The translations under genes were made by a program, and so were the position numbers. A DNA stretch of 64,000 nucleotides from Aliiruegeria haliotis. GTDB taxonomy: Bacteria; Pseudomonadota; Alphaproteobacteria; Rhodobacterales; Rhodobacteraceae. Position 1 is the first letter of the stretch. Each line of letters starts with the position of its first letter. Location of the stretch: the NCBI RefSeq assembly GCF_003003255.1, contig NZ_PVTD01000002.1:744001-808000 (forward strand), given 5' to 3'. The notes under the pieces were generated by a model that was given only the letters and a program-made list of their open reading frames with translations, had not been told where the DNA came from and ran no database searches. Shown in pieces: positions 1 to 8,677 of the stretch.

Positions 1-535
1 CCGGCGCGGCCTTCCGGGTAATCATCGCGTTGGGGAAGTTCCAGGGCGTGATCGCGGCCGCAACCCCAATGGGCTGCTTGATCACGGTAATCCGCTTGTC
101 GGCCTGATGGCCAGGAATGGTCTCCCCGTAAATCCGCTTCGCCTCCTCGGCGAACCACTCGATGAAGGAGGCGCCATAGCCGATCTCGCCCCGCGCCTCG
201 GCCAGCGGCTTGCCCATCTCGGCGGTGAGGATGACAGCAAGGTCTTCCTGGTTCTCCATGATCAGGTCGTACCAGCGACGCAGCATGCCGGCGCGTTCCT
301 TGGCCGTTCTCGCGGCCCAGTCCTTTTGTGCGGCCTCGGCCAGCGCAATAGCTCGGGCCACCTCGGCGCGGCCCAGATGGGGCACCGTGGCCAGCGTGCC
401 GCCATTTGCCGGGTTTATGACGTCGTGGGTCTCGCCACTGTCGGCATCCACCCATTCACCACCCAGATAGGCCTGGGTCCGGAGAAGATCGGGGTCGGAA
501 AGGCGAGCCTTCAGGCTGTCCATGGAATCGAGCAT
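1..535 (-). CDS. gabD: NAD(P)-dependent succinate-semialdehyde dehydrogenase, N-terminal part
   Basis: Only the first 178 codons are present; the gene runs off the left edge. The visible part is the N-terminal NAD(P)-binding half of an aldehyde dehydrogenase: '[22 protein letters not shown]' type opening split over residues 23-44, then '[11 protein letters not shown]' and, near the edge, '[14 protein letters not shown]', the cofactor-binding segment typical of GabD proteins. GabD oxidises succinate semialdehyde to succinate, the last step of GABA and putrescine degradation, in the cytoplasm. The catalytic Glu and Cys lie outside the window, so the assignment to GabD rather than another dehydrogenase of this superfamily rests on the N-terminal sequence. 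It diverges from the formamidase-like gene across an 85-base promoter region. An alternative Met lies five codons into the frame. Confidence 0.85.
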   Translation of the reverse strand, partial: MLDSMDSLKARLSDPDLLRTQAYLGGEWVDADSGETHDVINPANGGTLATVPHLGRAEVARAIALAEAAQKDWAARTAKERAGMLRRWYDLIMENQEDLAVILTAEMGKPLAEARGEIGYGASFIEWFAEEAKRIYGETIPGHQADKRITVIKQPIGVAAAITPWNFPNAMITRKAAP

Positions 536-620
536 CGCGGTATCCTCCGTTGCATGGCTCTGGCGTGTCTGTGAGGGTGATGCTTAACTCACTGCCGGCC
601 CAGACGCGAGAGACAAGAGA

Positions 621-1427
621 ATGACTGACCCGACTGCCTATGACAACGCGGACTTCATCCCCGACGGGCACAGCTATTTTCCCAGATGGGCCGCGGCGGC
701 AGAGGCCTTTCGCGCCGCGCTTCCTGCCTCACGCCAGCGTCTCGACAGGGTCTACGGACCGCATCCGTCCCAGGCATTCGACTTGTTCCTGCCCGAGGGG
801 ACGCCCGAGGGGCTGATGGTCTTCATCCACGGTGGTTTCTGGCGGCTTAGTGGTCGAAAGGACTGGTCCCACCTCGCAAAGGGATTCCTGGGCAATGGCT
901 GGGCGGTCGCGATTCCCTCCTATCCGCTTGCCCCGGAGGTCCGGATCGCGGAGATCACCCGCTCCATCGCCCATGCAATGCCGGTCATGGCGGCCGAGGT
1001 CGCCGGACCGATCATCATCTCGGGTCACTCGGCCGGCGGCCACCTGACCTGCCGGATGCTGTGCCCGGACGTTGACCTGCCACGGGACGTGTCCGCGCGG
1101 ATCTCCGGCATCCTGCCAATCTCGCCGCTGGCCGACCTCAACCCGTTGATCATGCTCCCAATGAATGCCGATCTCCGGATCGACGCGGCGGAGGCCGATA
1201 CCGAGAGCCCGATCCTGCACCCGGAGCCCACCTGCCCGGTCCAGATCGTCGTGGGTTCTGCCGAGCGCCAGTCCTTCATAGATCAGGCGATCCGGCTGGC
1301 CGATGTCTGGAATCGCTCCGATCTTTCCATTTCCGATGGATGCCACCATTTCGATGTCATCGACCCGCTGGAGGATCCCCGGAGCGAGATGGTCCTGAAA
1401 GCCATTTCAATGGCTTCTACCGACTAG
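621..1427 (+). CDS. alpha/beta hydrolase, kynurenine formamidase-like
   Basis: A 268-residue cytoplasmic alpha/beta hydrolase. The oxyanion motif HGGFW is at residues 70-74 and the nucleophile elbow GHSAGG puts the catalytic Ser at residue 137; a late Asp and the His in 'DGCHHFDVID' can complete the triad. This layout matches the arylformamidase family, which hydrolyses N-formylkynurenine in tryptophan breakdown. No other kynurenine-pathway gene is near, so the substrate is an inference and another carboxylesterase is possible. The ATG is preceded by a purine-rich stretch (AGACAAGAGA). It is transcribed away from gabD and stands alone, converging on the next gene. Confidence 0.7.
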   Translation: MTDPTAYDNADFIPDGHSYFPRWAAAAEAFRAALPASRQRLDRVYGPHPSQAFDLFLPEGTPEGLMVFIHGGFWRLSGRKDWSHLAKGFLGNGWAVAIPSYPLAPEVRIAEITRSIAHAMPVMAAEVAGPIIISGHSAGGHLTCRMLCPDVDLPRDVSARISGILPISPLADLNPLIMLPMNADLRIDAAEADTESPILHPEPTCPVQIVVGSAERQSFIDQAIRLADVWNRSDLSISDGCHHFDVIDPLEDPRSEMVLKAISMASTD

Positions 1428-1519
1428 GTGCAGCTGGCCCCAACCGATCGACAGGCGCAAAGGTCCCAATCCGGGTTCAGGACTTCTGGCCGAGGAAGCA
1501 GGGCACCTCCGTCGCCCGT

Positions 1520-2080
1520 TCAGCGTCCGAAACCGCCCATCGCCTCGAAGTCGATCTGCTCCAGCACCGGGATCATGACTTCGACGGCGGCGCCGCTGGC
1601 CTGCACGAGAATGCGGTTGTCCACCAGCCCGGTCAGCTCACCGTCCTGGTTCATGAACTTCTCGCTTCCGACGCGCACCCGTTTTCCCATGAGCTGTCCA
1701 ACACCGCTCAACATGCCTGCGAAGCCCTGAACCATGGCATTGTCGGCCATGATCGTCACATTGAAGCTCTCTCCGTTGCCGGCATATGTCGCTTCGGCAC
1801 CGACGCCGCCGCCGAACATCGCCATCGCGGCACCCATGTCGGTGTTGATCTCGCGCGTCCAGCCATCGGGGGCGGGTGGCAGGAAATCAGTGAAGCCGGC
1901 GGTCTTCATGTCGCGCACGATCTGCTGGGCATAGGCCAGCTCTTCCAGCGTGTCCTGGATGTTCCCATCCTCGTAGGCGACCCGGGCCGCGTCGAGTGTC
2001 TCCAGGAACTCGTCGGCGACGGCCGTGTGCGCGCAGAGCGACACGCCAAGTGCAAAGGGCAAAAGGGTTTTACGAAGCAT
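1520..2080 (-). CDS. exported protein of unknown function
   Basis: A 186-residue protein with a clear Sec signal peptide (Lys/Arg at residues 3-4, hydrophobic stretch, predicted cleavage after 'HTAVA' near residue 22), so it is probably periplasmic. The mature part starts with a helical segment (about residues 25-60, 'TLDAARVAYEDGNIQDTLEELAYAQ') like a short tetratricopeptide-type helix pair, followed by a beta-rich domain ending near the C-terminus. I do not recognise a functional family. It lies downstream of the SDR-peptidase operon but is separated from it by a GC-rich hairpin, so it may have its own promoter. Confidence 0.75.
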   Translation of the reverse strand: MLRKTLLPFALGVSLCAHTAVADEFLETLDAARVAYEDGNIQDTLEELAYAQQIVRDMKTAGFTDFLPPAPDGWTREINTDMGAAMAMFGGGVGAEATYAGNGESFNVTIMADNAMVQGFAGMLSGVGQLMGKRVRVGSEKFMNQDGELTGLVDNRILVQASGAAVEVMIPVLEQIDFEAMGGFGR

Positions 2081-2107
2081 TTTCTATCTCGTTCGTTGGA
2101 AATTCAC

Positions 2108-2131
2108 GGGGGACGCTAGCGGACGTCCCCC
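2108..2131 (-). terminator. GC-rich hairpin downstream of the P1 peptidase gene
   Basis: An exact 8-bp inverted repeat, GGGGGACG and CGTCCCCC, with an 8-base loop. It sits in the 64 bases between the stop of the P1 peptidase gene and the start of the exported-protein gene. There is no U-run after it on the minus strand, so it may be an attenuator, an mRNA 3'-end stabiliser or a Rho-assisted terminator rather than a classic intrinsic terminator. Confidence 0.45.
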
Positions 2132-2144
2132 GGCCGCACAATTG

Positions 2145-3140
2145 TCAAACCATCGTGGTCCCGAATTTCTCCTGCCATGTGGGAACCGGGTCTCCCGGCG
2201 CAGTGGAGGCATGGTAGACTCCACGCGCAATCGCCCGAGCAAGGCAGCACGCGGCGGCGTGACCGAGCGCCGTCGGGCCCAGCAACGGATCCTCAACCTT
2301 CCGCGCACCGGTTGCCGCCGCGAAGACAAGATCGCCGTCGAACGGCGTGTGTGAGGGCACCAGCGCCCGCGCCATGCCATCATGGGCAGCGGTCGCCATG
2401 CGCTGCGCCTCGGCCTGCGTAAGCGCGGCATCGGTCGCGACAATCGCGATCGTGGTCGCCTGCCCCTCCTTGAGCTGCGGTTCCTCGCCGGGGCGTGGGT
2501 CGGTAACGGGACCCAGCCCGCCGAACTCCTCGCCGAACTCCCAGGACCCGGCCCAGAACGCCGCACCGTCCCCACCGGTAGGATTGCCGATCGCATTGAC
2601 CGCCACGAGCGCCCCGACGGCAATGCCGTTGTCGAGCACCAGCGAGGAAGACCCCAGCCCGCCCTTCAGGCTGCGGGTTGTCGCACCGGTCCCGGCGCCC
2701 TCCGTCCCGAGAGCGAAACGGTCCGACGCTGACGCCAGTGCGGCCCGGCCGAGATCCTTGTAGGGGTTTGTCGCCCAAGCCTTGTCGCCGCCATTGAGCA
2801 GGTCGAAGAGGATGGCGCCGGGCACGATTGGCACGATCTGGTCGCCCACGGGAAATCCGCGCCCCATGCTGCGCAAGCCGTCCGCCACGCCGGACGCCGC
2901 ATCGAGGCCGAATGCCGAGCCACCCGAAAGCACCAGCGCGTCGACCTGCTGCACCATCTTGTCCGGGGCTAGCAGGTCGGTCTCCCGCGTTCCGGGGGCA
3001 CCTCCCATGACGTGCACCGCCGCGGTGAAGGGCGCCTCGCCCAGCAGAACGGTCACCCCGGATTTCACGCGCGCGTCGCTTGCATTGCCAACCCGCAAGC
3101 CGGGCACATCGGTGATCAGGTTGGTCTTGCCGGGGCGCAT
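2145..3140 (-). CDS. P1 (S58/DmpA) family aminopeptidase
   Basis: A 331-residue member of the self-processing P1/DmpA peptidase family, which includes L-aminopeptidase D-Ala-esterase/amidases and beta-peptidyl aminopeptidases. Family blocks are visible: 'ITDVPGLRVGNA' at the N-terminus, 'VLSGGSAFGLDAASGV' (about 70-85), 'LKGGLGSSSLV' and 'GALVAVNAIGNP', and 'TTIAIVATDAAL'. In this family the chain cuts itself just before the Ser or Thr that becomes the new N-terminal nucleophile; here that should be Thr229 (Thr230 follows), with Ala rather than Gly or Asn before it. The frame is open 37 codons further upstream, but the ATG at 3140 starts the conserved domain. It is the last gene of a three-gene operon with the small protein and the SDR. 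Confidence 0.85.
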   Translation of the reverse strand: MRPGKTNLITDVPGLRVGNASDARVKSGVTVLLGEAPFTAAVHVMGGAPGTRETDLLAPDKMVQQVDALVLSGGSAFGLDAASGVADGLRSMGRGFPVGDQIVPIVPGAILFDLLNGGDKAWATNPYKDLGRAALASASDRFALGTEGAGTGATTRSLKGGLGSSSLVLDNGIAVGALVAVNAIGNPTGGDGAAFWAGSWEFGEEFGGLGPVTDPRPGEEPQLKEGQATTIAIVATDAALTQAEAQRMATAAHDGMARALVPSHTPFDGDLVFAAATGARKVEDPLLGPTALGHAAACCLARAIARGVYHASTAPGDPVPTWQEKFGTTMV

Positions 3141-3150
3141 GGCGCGTTCC

Positions 3151-3477
3151 TCATTCTGGTTCGGGACGATGGCGATGCCCGTCGAAAGTGCCGAGGTGCC
3201 GCAACAGGTCGGTGGCATCGGGCAAAGCACCGGGCATGGTTGCCACTGCATCGGGAAAAATCAGCACGCATGTATCGTCCAGCCCCATGGCATCCTCGAC
3301 CGCCTCCGCTGCTTCGGCAAGAAAAGCATGCGCCAGCCTCCGCCGCGGATCGACACCGCAGATCACCTCGACATCGTCCAGCCGAAGCCCGGGCATTGCC
3401 GCACCGAGATGGGCGAAGACCAGCGGCTGGCTGGCAAAGCTGCCGGAATACACATCTATGCGGCAGACCTCACGCAT
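3151..3477 (-). CDS. small protein, possible tautomerase-like
   Basis: A 108-residue protein squeezed between the SDR (its ATG follows the SDR stop by 3 bases) and the P1 peptidase. No family is certain. Residues 28 onward (MPGLRLDD, then a helix ending 'VEDAMGLDD' and the strand 'TCVLIF') follow the pattern of 4-oxalocrotonate tautomerase/MIF proteins, which begin with a catalytic N-terminal proline. An internal ATG at 3396 would start the protein exactly at that Met-Pro, giving 81 residues; the longer start would bury the proline and make such activity unlikely. Neither start has a strong ribosome-binding site. Operon position suggests a part in the same small-molecule pathway as the SDR and peptidase. 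Confidence 0.55.
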   Translation of the reverse strand: MREVCRIDVYSGSFASQPLVFAHLGAAMPGLRLDDVEVICGVDPRRRLAHAFLAEAAEAVEDAMGLDDTCVLIFPDAVATMPGALPDATDLLRHLGTFDGHRHRPEPE

Positions 3478-3480
3478 GGC

Positions 3481-4221
3481 TCAGATACAGCGCCCGCCAT
3501 CGACCTCCAGCACGGCCCCGGTGACCATGCTGGCCTCGTCCGAACAGAGGAACGCCGCCGTGTTCCCCATGTCCTCCGGCGTGGAGAACCGTCCAAGAGG
3601 GATCGTAGAAAGGAACTTCGCCCGCATTTCCGGCGTGTCCTCGCCCAGGAAGGAGGACAACAAGGGCGTTTCACCGGCGACCGGAGCGAGGGCGTTCACG
3701 CGCACACCCGAAGGCGCGAGTTCCACCGCCATCGCCTTGGTCGCCGTCACCATCCAGCCCTTCGATGCATTGTACCAGTTGAGCCGCGGCCGCGGCGACA
3801 GTCCTGCGGTGGAGGCAACATTGAGGATCGCTCCGGCGCCGCGTGCCTTCATGGCCGGCACAAGTTCTACCGCCGTCAGGTAGACGGACTTGGCATTCAC
3901 CGCCAGCACGCGATCGAACTCCTCCTCCGTGACCTCCTCCATCGGCTTGGGCAGATGGGTGATGCCTGCGTTGTTCACGAGGATGTCGACGTCACCGAAC
4001 GCCGCCGCAGCAGCACCGCCCATGGCCTTGACGCTGGCCCGATCCGCGACGTCCACGACCTGCGCGATACCGCCGACCTCCGCCGCGATGGCCTCGGCCG
4101 CCTCCCGGTTGATATCAGCCACCATGACCCGCGCGCCTTCGGCTGCGAACTTGCGCACGATGCCGGCTCCGAATCCCGAACCGCCCCCTGTGACGATCGC
4201 GGTTTTTCCTTCCAGTCTCAT
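3481..4221 (-). CDS. short-chain dehydrogenase/reductase, FabG-like
   Basis: A 246-residue classical SDR. The glycine-rich nucleotide-binding motif TGGGSGFG is at residues 11-18, NNAG at 83-86, and the catalytic set Asn109, Ser137, Tyr150, Lys154 (YNASK) is complete. Asp36 after the second strand suggests a preference for NAD(H). Sequences of this type are annotated as 3-oxoacyl-ACP reductase or glucose dehydrogenase, but neither substrate can be inferred here. A strong GGGAGG ribosome-binding site precedes the ATG. It is the first gene of the operon with the small protein and P1 peptidase and diverges from the aldo/keto reductase, with only 50 bases between starts. Confidence 0.88.
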   Translation of the reverse strand: MRLEGKTAIVTGGGSGFGAGIVRKFAAEGARVMVADINREAAEAIAAEVGGIAQVVDVADRASVKAMGGAAAAAFGDVDILVNNAGITHLPKPMEEVTEEEFDRVLAVNAKSVYLTAVELVPAMKARGAGAILNVASTAGLSPRPRLNWYNASKGWMVTATKAMAVELAPSGVRVNALAPVAGETPLLSSFLGEDTPEMRAKFLSTIPLGRFSTPEDMGNTAAFLCSDEASMVTGAVLEVDGGRCI

Positions 4222-4271
4222 GCAATACCTCCCTATGATCGCACGTGAGCCACGAGCGCAGGAGACACCCG

Positions 4272-5258
4272 ATGACGCTGGACCTCAATAGCAATCCGAG
4301 ACTTGGACTAGGGTGTTGGGCCATAGGCGGCCCCTTCTGGGAAGGGGAGACGCCGCTTGGCTATGGCGAAATCGAGGACAGCACATCCATTCGCGCGATT
4401 CACGCCGCGCTCGATGCGGGCGTTCGGTTTTTTGACACGGCATCGGTCTATGGCGCCGGCCATTCGGAGGTGGTGTTGGGAGAGGCGCTTGCCGGGCGGG
4501 ACCACGTTGTGATCTCCACCAAGATCGGCCCGCTTGCCGACGAACGGAGCAAGCAGGTCACCGGGGCGATCACGTCGCGGGACGAGGCACTCGCGGAAAT
4601 CGATCGCTGCCTGCACCGGCTTGGGCGCGACCATGTCGACATGGTTTTCCTTCACCTGAACGAGATGTCGCCGGACGACGCCCTTCAGATTTTCGATGCG
4701 CTCGAATCCGCGCGCGAGGTGGGCAAGATCGGCAACTTCGGGTGGAGCACCGACTTCCCTGACTCGGTGCGGGCCTATTCCGATTGGCGCGGGTTCACGG
4801 CAGTGCAACACACGATGAACCTCTGGGTGCCTGCAAGCCAGGTCCTTGATGCGGTCGAGGAAAACGGCCTGCTATCGGTCAATCGCATGCCGCTCGCGCA
4901 GGGCGTGTTTGCCGGAAAATACACCGCCGACACGACGTTGCAGCCCTCTGACATCCGCACCAACTCCCTGGACTGGATGGAGTATTTCAAGGGCGGCAAG
5001 GTGGTGCCGGAGGTGCTGGACATGCTGGAGGCGGTCCGCGAGTTGCTTCAGACCGATGGGCGGACGGTGGCGCAGGGTGCGCTCGGCTGGATCTGGGCAA
5101 AAAGCCCCAACACCTGCCCCATCCCGGGTTTCCGCACGGTGGAACAGGCCGAACAGAACGCGCGCGCGCTGGAATTCGGCCCCCTGCCCGACAGCGTCAT
5201 GGCAGAGATCGAGGCGCTGGTGTCCCGACCGCCGGAGGGCGCCCCGCGCGCACGCTAG
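4272..5258 (+). CDS. aldo/keto reductase
   Basis: A 328-residue NADPH-dependent aldo/keto reductase with a TIM-barrel fold. The catalytic tetrad is visible: Asp55, Tyr60, Lys84 and His128 in 'FFDTASVYG', 'ISTKIG' and 'FLHLN'. The C-terminal phosphate-binding segment 'CPIPGFRTVEQAEQN' is present. I chose the ATG at 4272 because a good AGGAGA site lies just upstream; an in-frame GTG at 4245 is the alternative. The gene shares a very short divergent promoter region with the SDR, so the two redox enzymes may be co-regulated. Substrate unknown. Confidence 0.88.
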   Translation: MTLDLNSNPRLGLGCWAIGGPFWEGETPLGYGEIEDSTSIRAIHAALDAGVRFFDTASVYGAGHSEVVLGEALAGRDHVVISTKIGPLADERSKQVTGAITSRDEALAEIDRCLHRLGRDHVDMVFLHLNEMSPDDALQIFDALESAREVGKIGNFGWSTDFPDSVRAYSDWRGFTAVQHTMNLWVPASQVLDAVEENGLLSVNRMPLAQGVFAGKYTADTTLQPSDIRTNSLDWMEYFKGGKVVPEVLDMLEAVRELLQTDGRTVAQGALGWIWAKSPNTCPIPGFRTVEQAEQNARALEFGPLPDSVMAEIEALVSRPPEGAPRAR

Positions 5259-5325
5259 GGCCCGCCCGTTGCGCCACATGGGACGGCGGCTATACTTGGC
5301 TCCTGGCAAGTAGGAGGGGTGAGAC

Positions 5326-5595
5326 ATGGCTGGTGGCTGGGCGAAGGACGGCGCGGTGAACGAGCAGATCGAGGCCTCGATCCAGGACGAGCTGGCACGG
5401 ATGCGCACCCATGCCGGGCCCGCCGGCGAAAGCGCGACCCATTGCGTTGAATGCGAGGAGCCCATCCCTGAGGCGCGGCGCGCGGCGATCCCCGGCGTGA
5501 AGATCTGCATCGACTGCGCTCAACAGCGGGACAGCGCTCCGGTTCTGCGTGCCGGTATCAACCGGCGCGGCAGCAAGGACAGCCAGCTCAAGTAG
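5326..5595 (+). CDS. DksA/TraR-type C4 zinc-finger protein
   Basis: An 89-residue protein whose C-terminal half carries the four-cysteine zinc finger Cys40-x2-Cys43 and Cys61-x2-Cys64 with the connecting 'PIPEARRAAIPG' segment, as in the short YbiI-type members of the DksA/TraR family. DksA proteins act in the secondary channel of RNA polymerase in the stringent response, but the short members lack the long coiled coil and acidic tip, and no role is established for them. It follows the aldo/keto reductase on the same strand, 67 bases downstream. The ATG is preceded by a good site (AGGAGGGG). Confidence 0.85.
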   Translation: MAGGWAKDGAVNEQIEASIQDELARMRTHAGPAGESATHCVECEEPIPEARRAAIPGVKICIDCAQQRDSAPVLRAGINRRGSKDSQLK

Positions 5596-5642
5596 TGCCC
5601 CGCCCACCCGGGCCAGCCATCGCACCGCTACACGCCGGCCTG

Positions 5643-7112
5643 TCAGCCGTGCAGGCAGGCCACTGTTTTGAGTTCCGAAAACGCATAGAGCGCCTCGAAT
5701 CCCTTCTCCCGGCCATGGCCCGATTTCCCGACCCCGCCGAAGGGAAGCTCCACACCGCCGCCAGCACCGTAGTTGTTCACAAAGACCTGCCCGGCGCGAA
5801 GCTTCCTGGCCATTCGCATCTGCCGTGCCCCGTCGCGTGTCCAGACCGAAGCGACCAGCCCAAGCCCGGTACCGTTTGCGATGGCAACGGCCTCCTGCTC
5901 CGAGCCGAAGGGTAGCAGGATCTGCGCGGGGCCGAAGATCTCCTCCTGCTCTAGCACGTGCCCGGGCTGTGCGCCGGCAATCAGGTGCGGGGCAACGTAG
6001 TGACCGCCCGCGGGCGCGCCGTCGGCGATCTGACCGGTGGCAAGCACCTCCAGATCGGAGCCGAGGCGCAGATAGCCCTCCACGATCTGCTTTTGGCGGG
6101 CGGAAATCAGCGGCCCGACCTCAAGGTCATCCAGTGCCGGACCGACACGCAAGGCGGCATACCGCTCGGCCATTCGGGCCGCGACCTCCGCAAACCGGCT
6201 CTCGTGGACGAGGATGCGCGAAGAGGCGGAACAGGTCTGCCCGGCGTTCTGGATGCCCGCATTGACAAGAAACGGCAGCGCGGCATCGAGATCGACATCC
6301 TCGAACACCACCTGCGGGGACTTGCCACCCAGTTCAAGCGTGACCGGCACGACATTCCCGGCGGCCGCCTTCTGCACCATCTGCCCCACGGGAAGTGAAC
6401 CCGTGAAGGAGACATGGTTGATACCGGGATGGGCCGACAGAGCGGCACCGGCTTCCTCGCCCAGACCGGGCACCACGTTCAGGGCACCCGCGAGCAAGCC
6501 GGCCTCTTCGGCCAGCCGCGCGAAGGCGAGCGCCGTGAGGCACGCCTCCTCCGCCGGCTTCAGCACCGCCGCATTGCCCATGCAGAGCGCCGCGCCAACC
6601 GACCGGCCGATGATCTGCATCGGGTAGTTCCAGGGCACGATATGCGCCGTCACCCCCAGCGGCTCGCGCAGGGTATAGACGGTGTAACCCTCCATGTAGG
6701 GGATCGTCTCCCCCATGATCTTGTCAGCCGCGCCGCCGTAGAATTCCATGTAGCGAGCAAGGGCGATGGCATCGTTGCGGGCCTGTGTCAGCGGCTTTCC
6801 GACATCCTGCGATTCCAGTTTCGCCAGGTCGTCGACCCGTTCGAGCACGAGTTGGCCGATACGCGACAGAATGCGCCCGCGTTCGGCTGCGGTCGTCCTG
6901 CCCCAGGGACCGTCAATCGCGGCGCGTGCGGCTGCCACCGCCTCGTCGACCTCCGCCGTTCCCGCGCGCGCAATCTCACCAATCTCCTGACCGGTGGAGG
7001 GGTCTTCCAACGGCAGCGTCGCAGGCGGCTGGCGCCAGCTGCCGCCAATGAACATTTCCCGGCTGTCGAACCAGCCTGCGGTCGCTTCCCTCATGGGCTT
7101 CCCTTTCATCAT
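5643..7112 (-). CDS. aldehyde dehydrogenase, betaine/aminobutyraldehyde type
   Basis: A complete 489-residue NAD(P)-dependent aldehyde dehydrogenase. The catalytic Glu260 (LELGGKS) and Cys294 (GQTCSASSRI) are present, as is the cofactor motif 'FTGSLPVGQ'. The sequence resembles enzymes that oxidise betaine aldehyde or 4-aminobutyraldehyde, but I cannot fix the substrate. Its first ATG overlaps the stop codon of the upstream ABC ATPase gene (ATGA), so the two are probably translationally coupled; a second ATG at 7094 has a better Shine-Dalgarno (AAGGGAAG) and would shorten the protein by six residues. Being last in a peptide-type importer operon suggests the transporter brings in a compound that yields an aldehyde. 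Confidence 0.88.
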   Translation of the reverse strand: MMKGKPMREATAGWFDSREMFIGGSWRQPPATLPLEDPSTGQEIGEIARAGTAEVDEAVAAARAAIDGPWGRTTAAERGRILSRIGQLVLERVDDLAKLESQDVGKPLTQARNDAIALARYMEFYGGAADKIMGETIPYMEGYTVYTLREPLGVTAHIVPWNYPMQIIGRSVGAALCMGNAAVLKPAEEACLTALAFARLAEEAGLLAGALNVVPGLGEEAGAALSAHPGINHVSFTGSLPVGQMVQKAAAGNVVPVTLELGGKSPQVVFEDVDLDAALPFLVNAGIQNAGQTCSASSRILVHESRFAEVAARMAERYAALRVGPALDDLEVGPLISARQKQIVEGYLRLGSDLEVLATGQIADGAPAGGHYVAPHLIAGAQPGHVLEQEEIFGPAQILLPFGSEQEAVAIANGTGLGLVASVWTRDGARQMRMARKLRAGQVFVNNYGAGGGVELPFGGVGKSGHGREKGFEALYAFSELKTVACLHG

Positions 7113-8677
7113 TCGGCCGCCAGAGGCAGCACTGGCGCTGCCTCCAGCAGCGCACGGGTATATGGATGAGACGGGGCATTGAAGACTGCCTCGGTCTCTC
7201 CCTGTTCCACGATCCTGCCGGCCTTCATCACCAGCACACGGTCAGTGATCGCACGCACAACCGTGAGATCGTGCGAGATGAAGAGGTATGTCAGACCGTG
7301 CCGGTGTTGCAGCTCCGCCAGAAGGTCGAGTATCTGCGCCCGGATCGAAACATCGAGGGCGGAGACCGCCTCGTCCAGAACGATCAGTTCAGGCCGGGTG
7401 ATCAGCGCGCGCGCGATCGCGATGCGTTGGCGCTGGCCGCCGGAGAACTCGTGCGGAAACCGGTCGGCATCGGCGGACGACAGCCCCACCTGCTCCAGCA
7501 CCTCGCCGATCCGTGCATCGAGATCCGCGGGCCGGCCCAGAAGGTGGAACGGTTCGGACAGCAGGCGGCTGACCTTGTGGCGGGGATTGAACGAGCCGTA
7601 GGGGTCCTGGAACACCACCTGCATGCGGCGGCGCAGATCGGCGGGCATATCGGGTGTGACGGTCTGGCCGTCGAGCCTGATCTCTCCGCCTTGCAATGGC
7701 TCTAGCCCGAGGATCGCGCGTGTCAGCGTAGACTTCCCGCAACCGGATTCGCCAACCAGCCCCAGGCTTTCACCTCGACGGATCCGAAGGTCGACCCCAT
7801 CGACGGCCCGAAAACTCGGGCGCGGACCGAACAGGCGCTGTCGGCGGAGGGTGTAGTCGCGCACCGCGCCGGACACTTCGAGCAAATGCGCCTCGTCCAT
7901 CTGGGGAATGCGGACCGGGCAGTGCCGGGATGCCTCAAAAAGCGCCTTCGTGTAGGGATGCTGCATGTCGTGCAGCAACGCGTCGGTCGCACCCCGCTCC
8001 ACCACCTGACCGGCCTTCATCACCGCCACGTCGTCCGCCATCTCCGCCACCACGGCCAGATCGTGGGTGATGAACAGGCATCCCATCCCCTCCTCCCGCA
8101 CCAGTTCGCGGATCAAGCCGAGAATCTGGGCCTGGGTCGTCACGTCCAGCGCGGTCGTCGGTTCGTCCGCGATCAGCAACTTCGGGCGCAGGGCGATGGC
8201 CAGCGCAATGCAGACCCGCTGGCGCTGCCCTCCCGACAGCTCATGCGGATAACGGTCGAGCGGGAAGCGGTCCGACGTGAGGCCGACACGGGCGAGCCGT
8301 TCCCGGGCAATCCTCGCGGCTTCGGACCGGCTGGCCGCCCCGTGGATCAACAACGTCTCCGCCACCTGGTCGCCGATGCTCTGCACAGGGTTCAGCGCGG
8401 TCATCGGCTCCTGGAAGATCATCCCGACTTCCGCGCCACGCACCGCGCACATCTGCCGCTCTCCAAGGGCCGTCAGCTCGCGCTCCTCCAGCGTCACCTT
8501 GCCTGACAGCTCCGCGCCTTGCGGCAGCAGGCGCATGATCGACAGCGCGGTCATCGACTTCCCCGACCCGCTCTCGCCGACGATCCCGAGCGTCTTGCCG
8601 GCCTGCAGCCGCAGGGAGACATCGCGCAGGATCGGCTTGCCGCCGATGGAAAGGTTGATCTGGTCGAGCGTGATCAC
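7109..8677 (-). CDS. peptide/nickel-type ABC transporter ATPase, DppD-DppF fusion
   Basis: A 522-residue protein with two complete ABC ATPase domains in one chain. The first has Walker A GESGSGKS, signature LSGGQRQR and Walker B with DEPTTALD; the second has [16 protein letters not shown] and LDEAVSALD. Such fusions replace the separate DppD and DppF subunits that power peptide, opine or glutathione importers at the inner membrane. The C-terminal extension after each domain matches oligopeptide-type ATPases. The true start is a GTG that overlaps the dppC stop (GTGA), with GGAGGG eight bases upstream; the open frame continues upstream but only as a shadow of dppC. Confidence 0.93.
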   Translation of the reverse strand: MITLDQINLSIGGKPILRDVSLRLQAGKTLGIVGESGSGKSMTALSIMRLLPQGAELSGKVTLEERELTALGERQMCAVRGAEVGMIFQEPMTALNPVQSIGDQVAETLLIHGAASRSEAARIARERLARVGLTSDRFPLDRYPHELSGGQRQRVCIALAIALRPKLLIADEPTTALDVTTQAQILGLIRELVREEGMGCLFITHDLAVVAEMADDVAVMKAGQVVERGATDALLHDMQHPYTKALFEASRHCPVRIPQMDEAHLLEVSGAVRDYTLRRQRLFGPRPSFRAVDGVDLRIRRGESLGLVGESGCGKSTLTRAILGLEPLQGGEIRLDGQTVTPDMPADLRRRMQVVFQDPYGSFNPRHKVSRLLSEPFHLLGRPADLDARIGEVLEQVGLSSADADRFPHEFSGGQRQRIAIARALITRPELIVLDEAVSALDVSIRAQILDLLAELQHRHGLTYLFISHDLTVVRAITDRVLVMKAGRIVEQGETEAVFNAPSHPYTRALLEAAPVLPLAAE

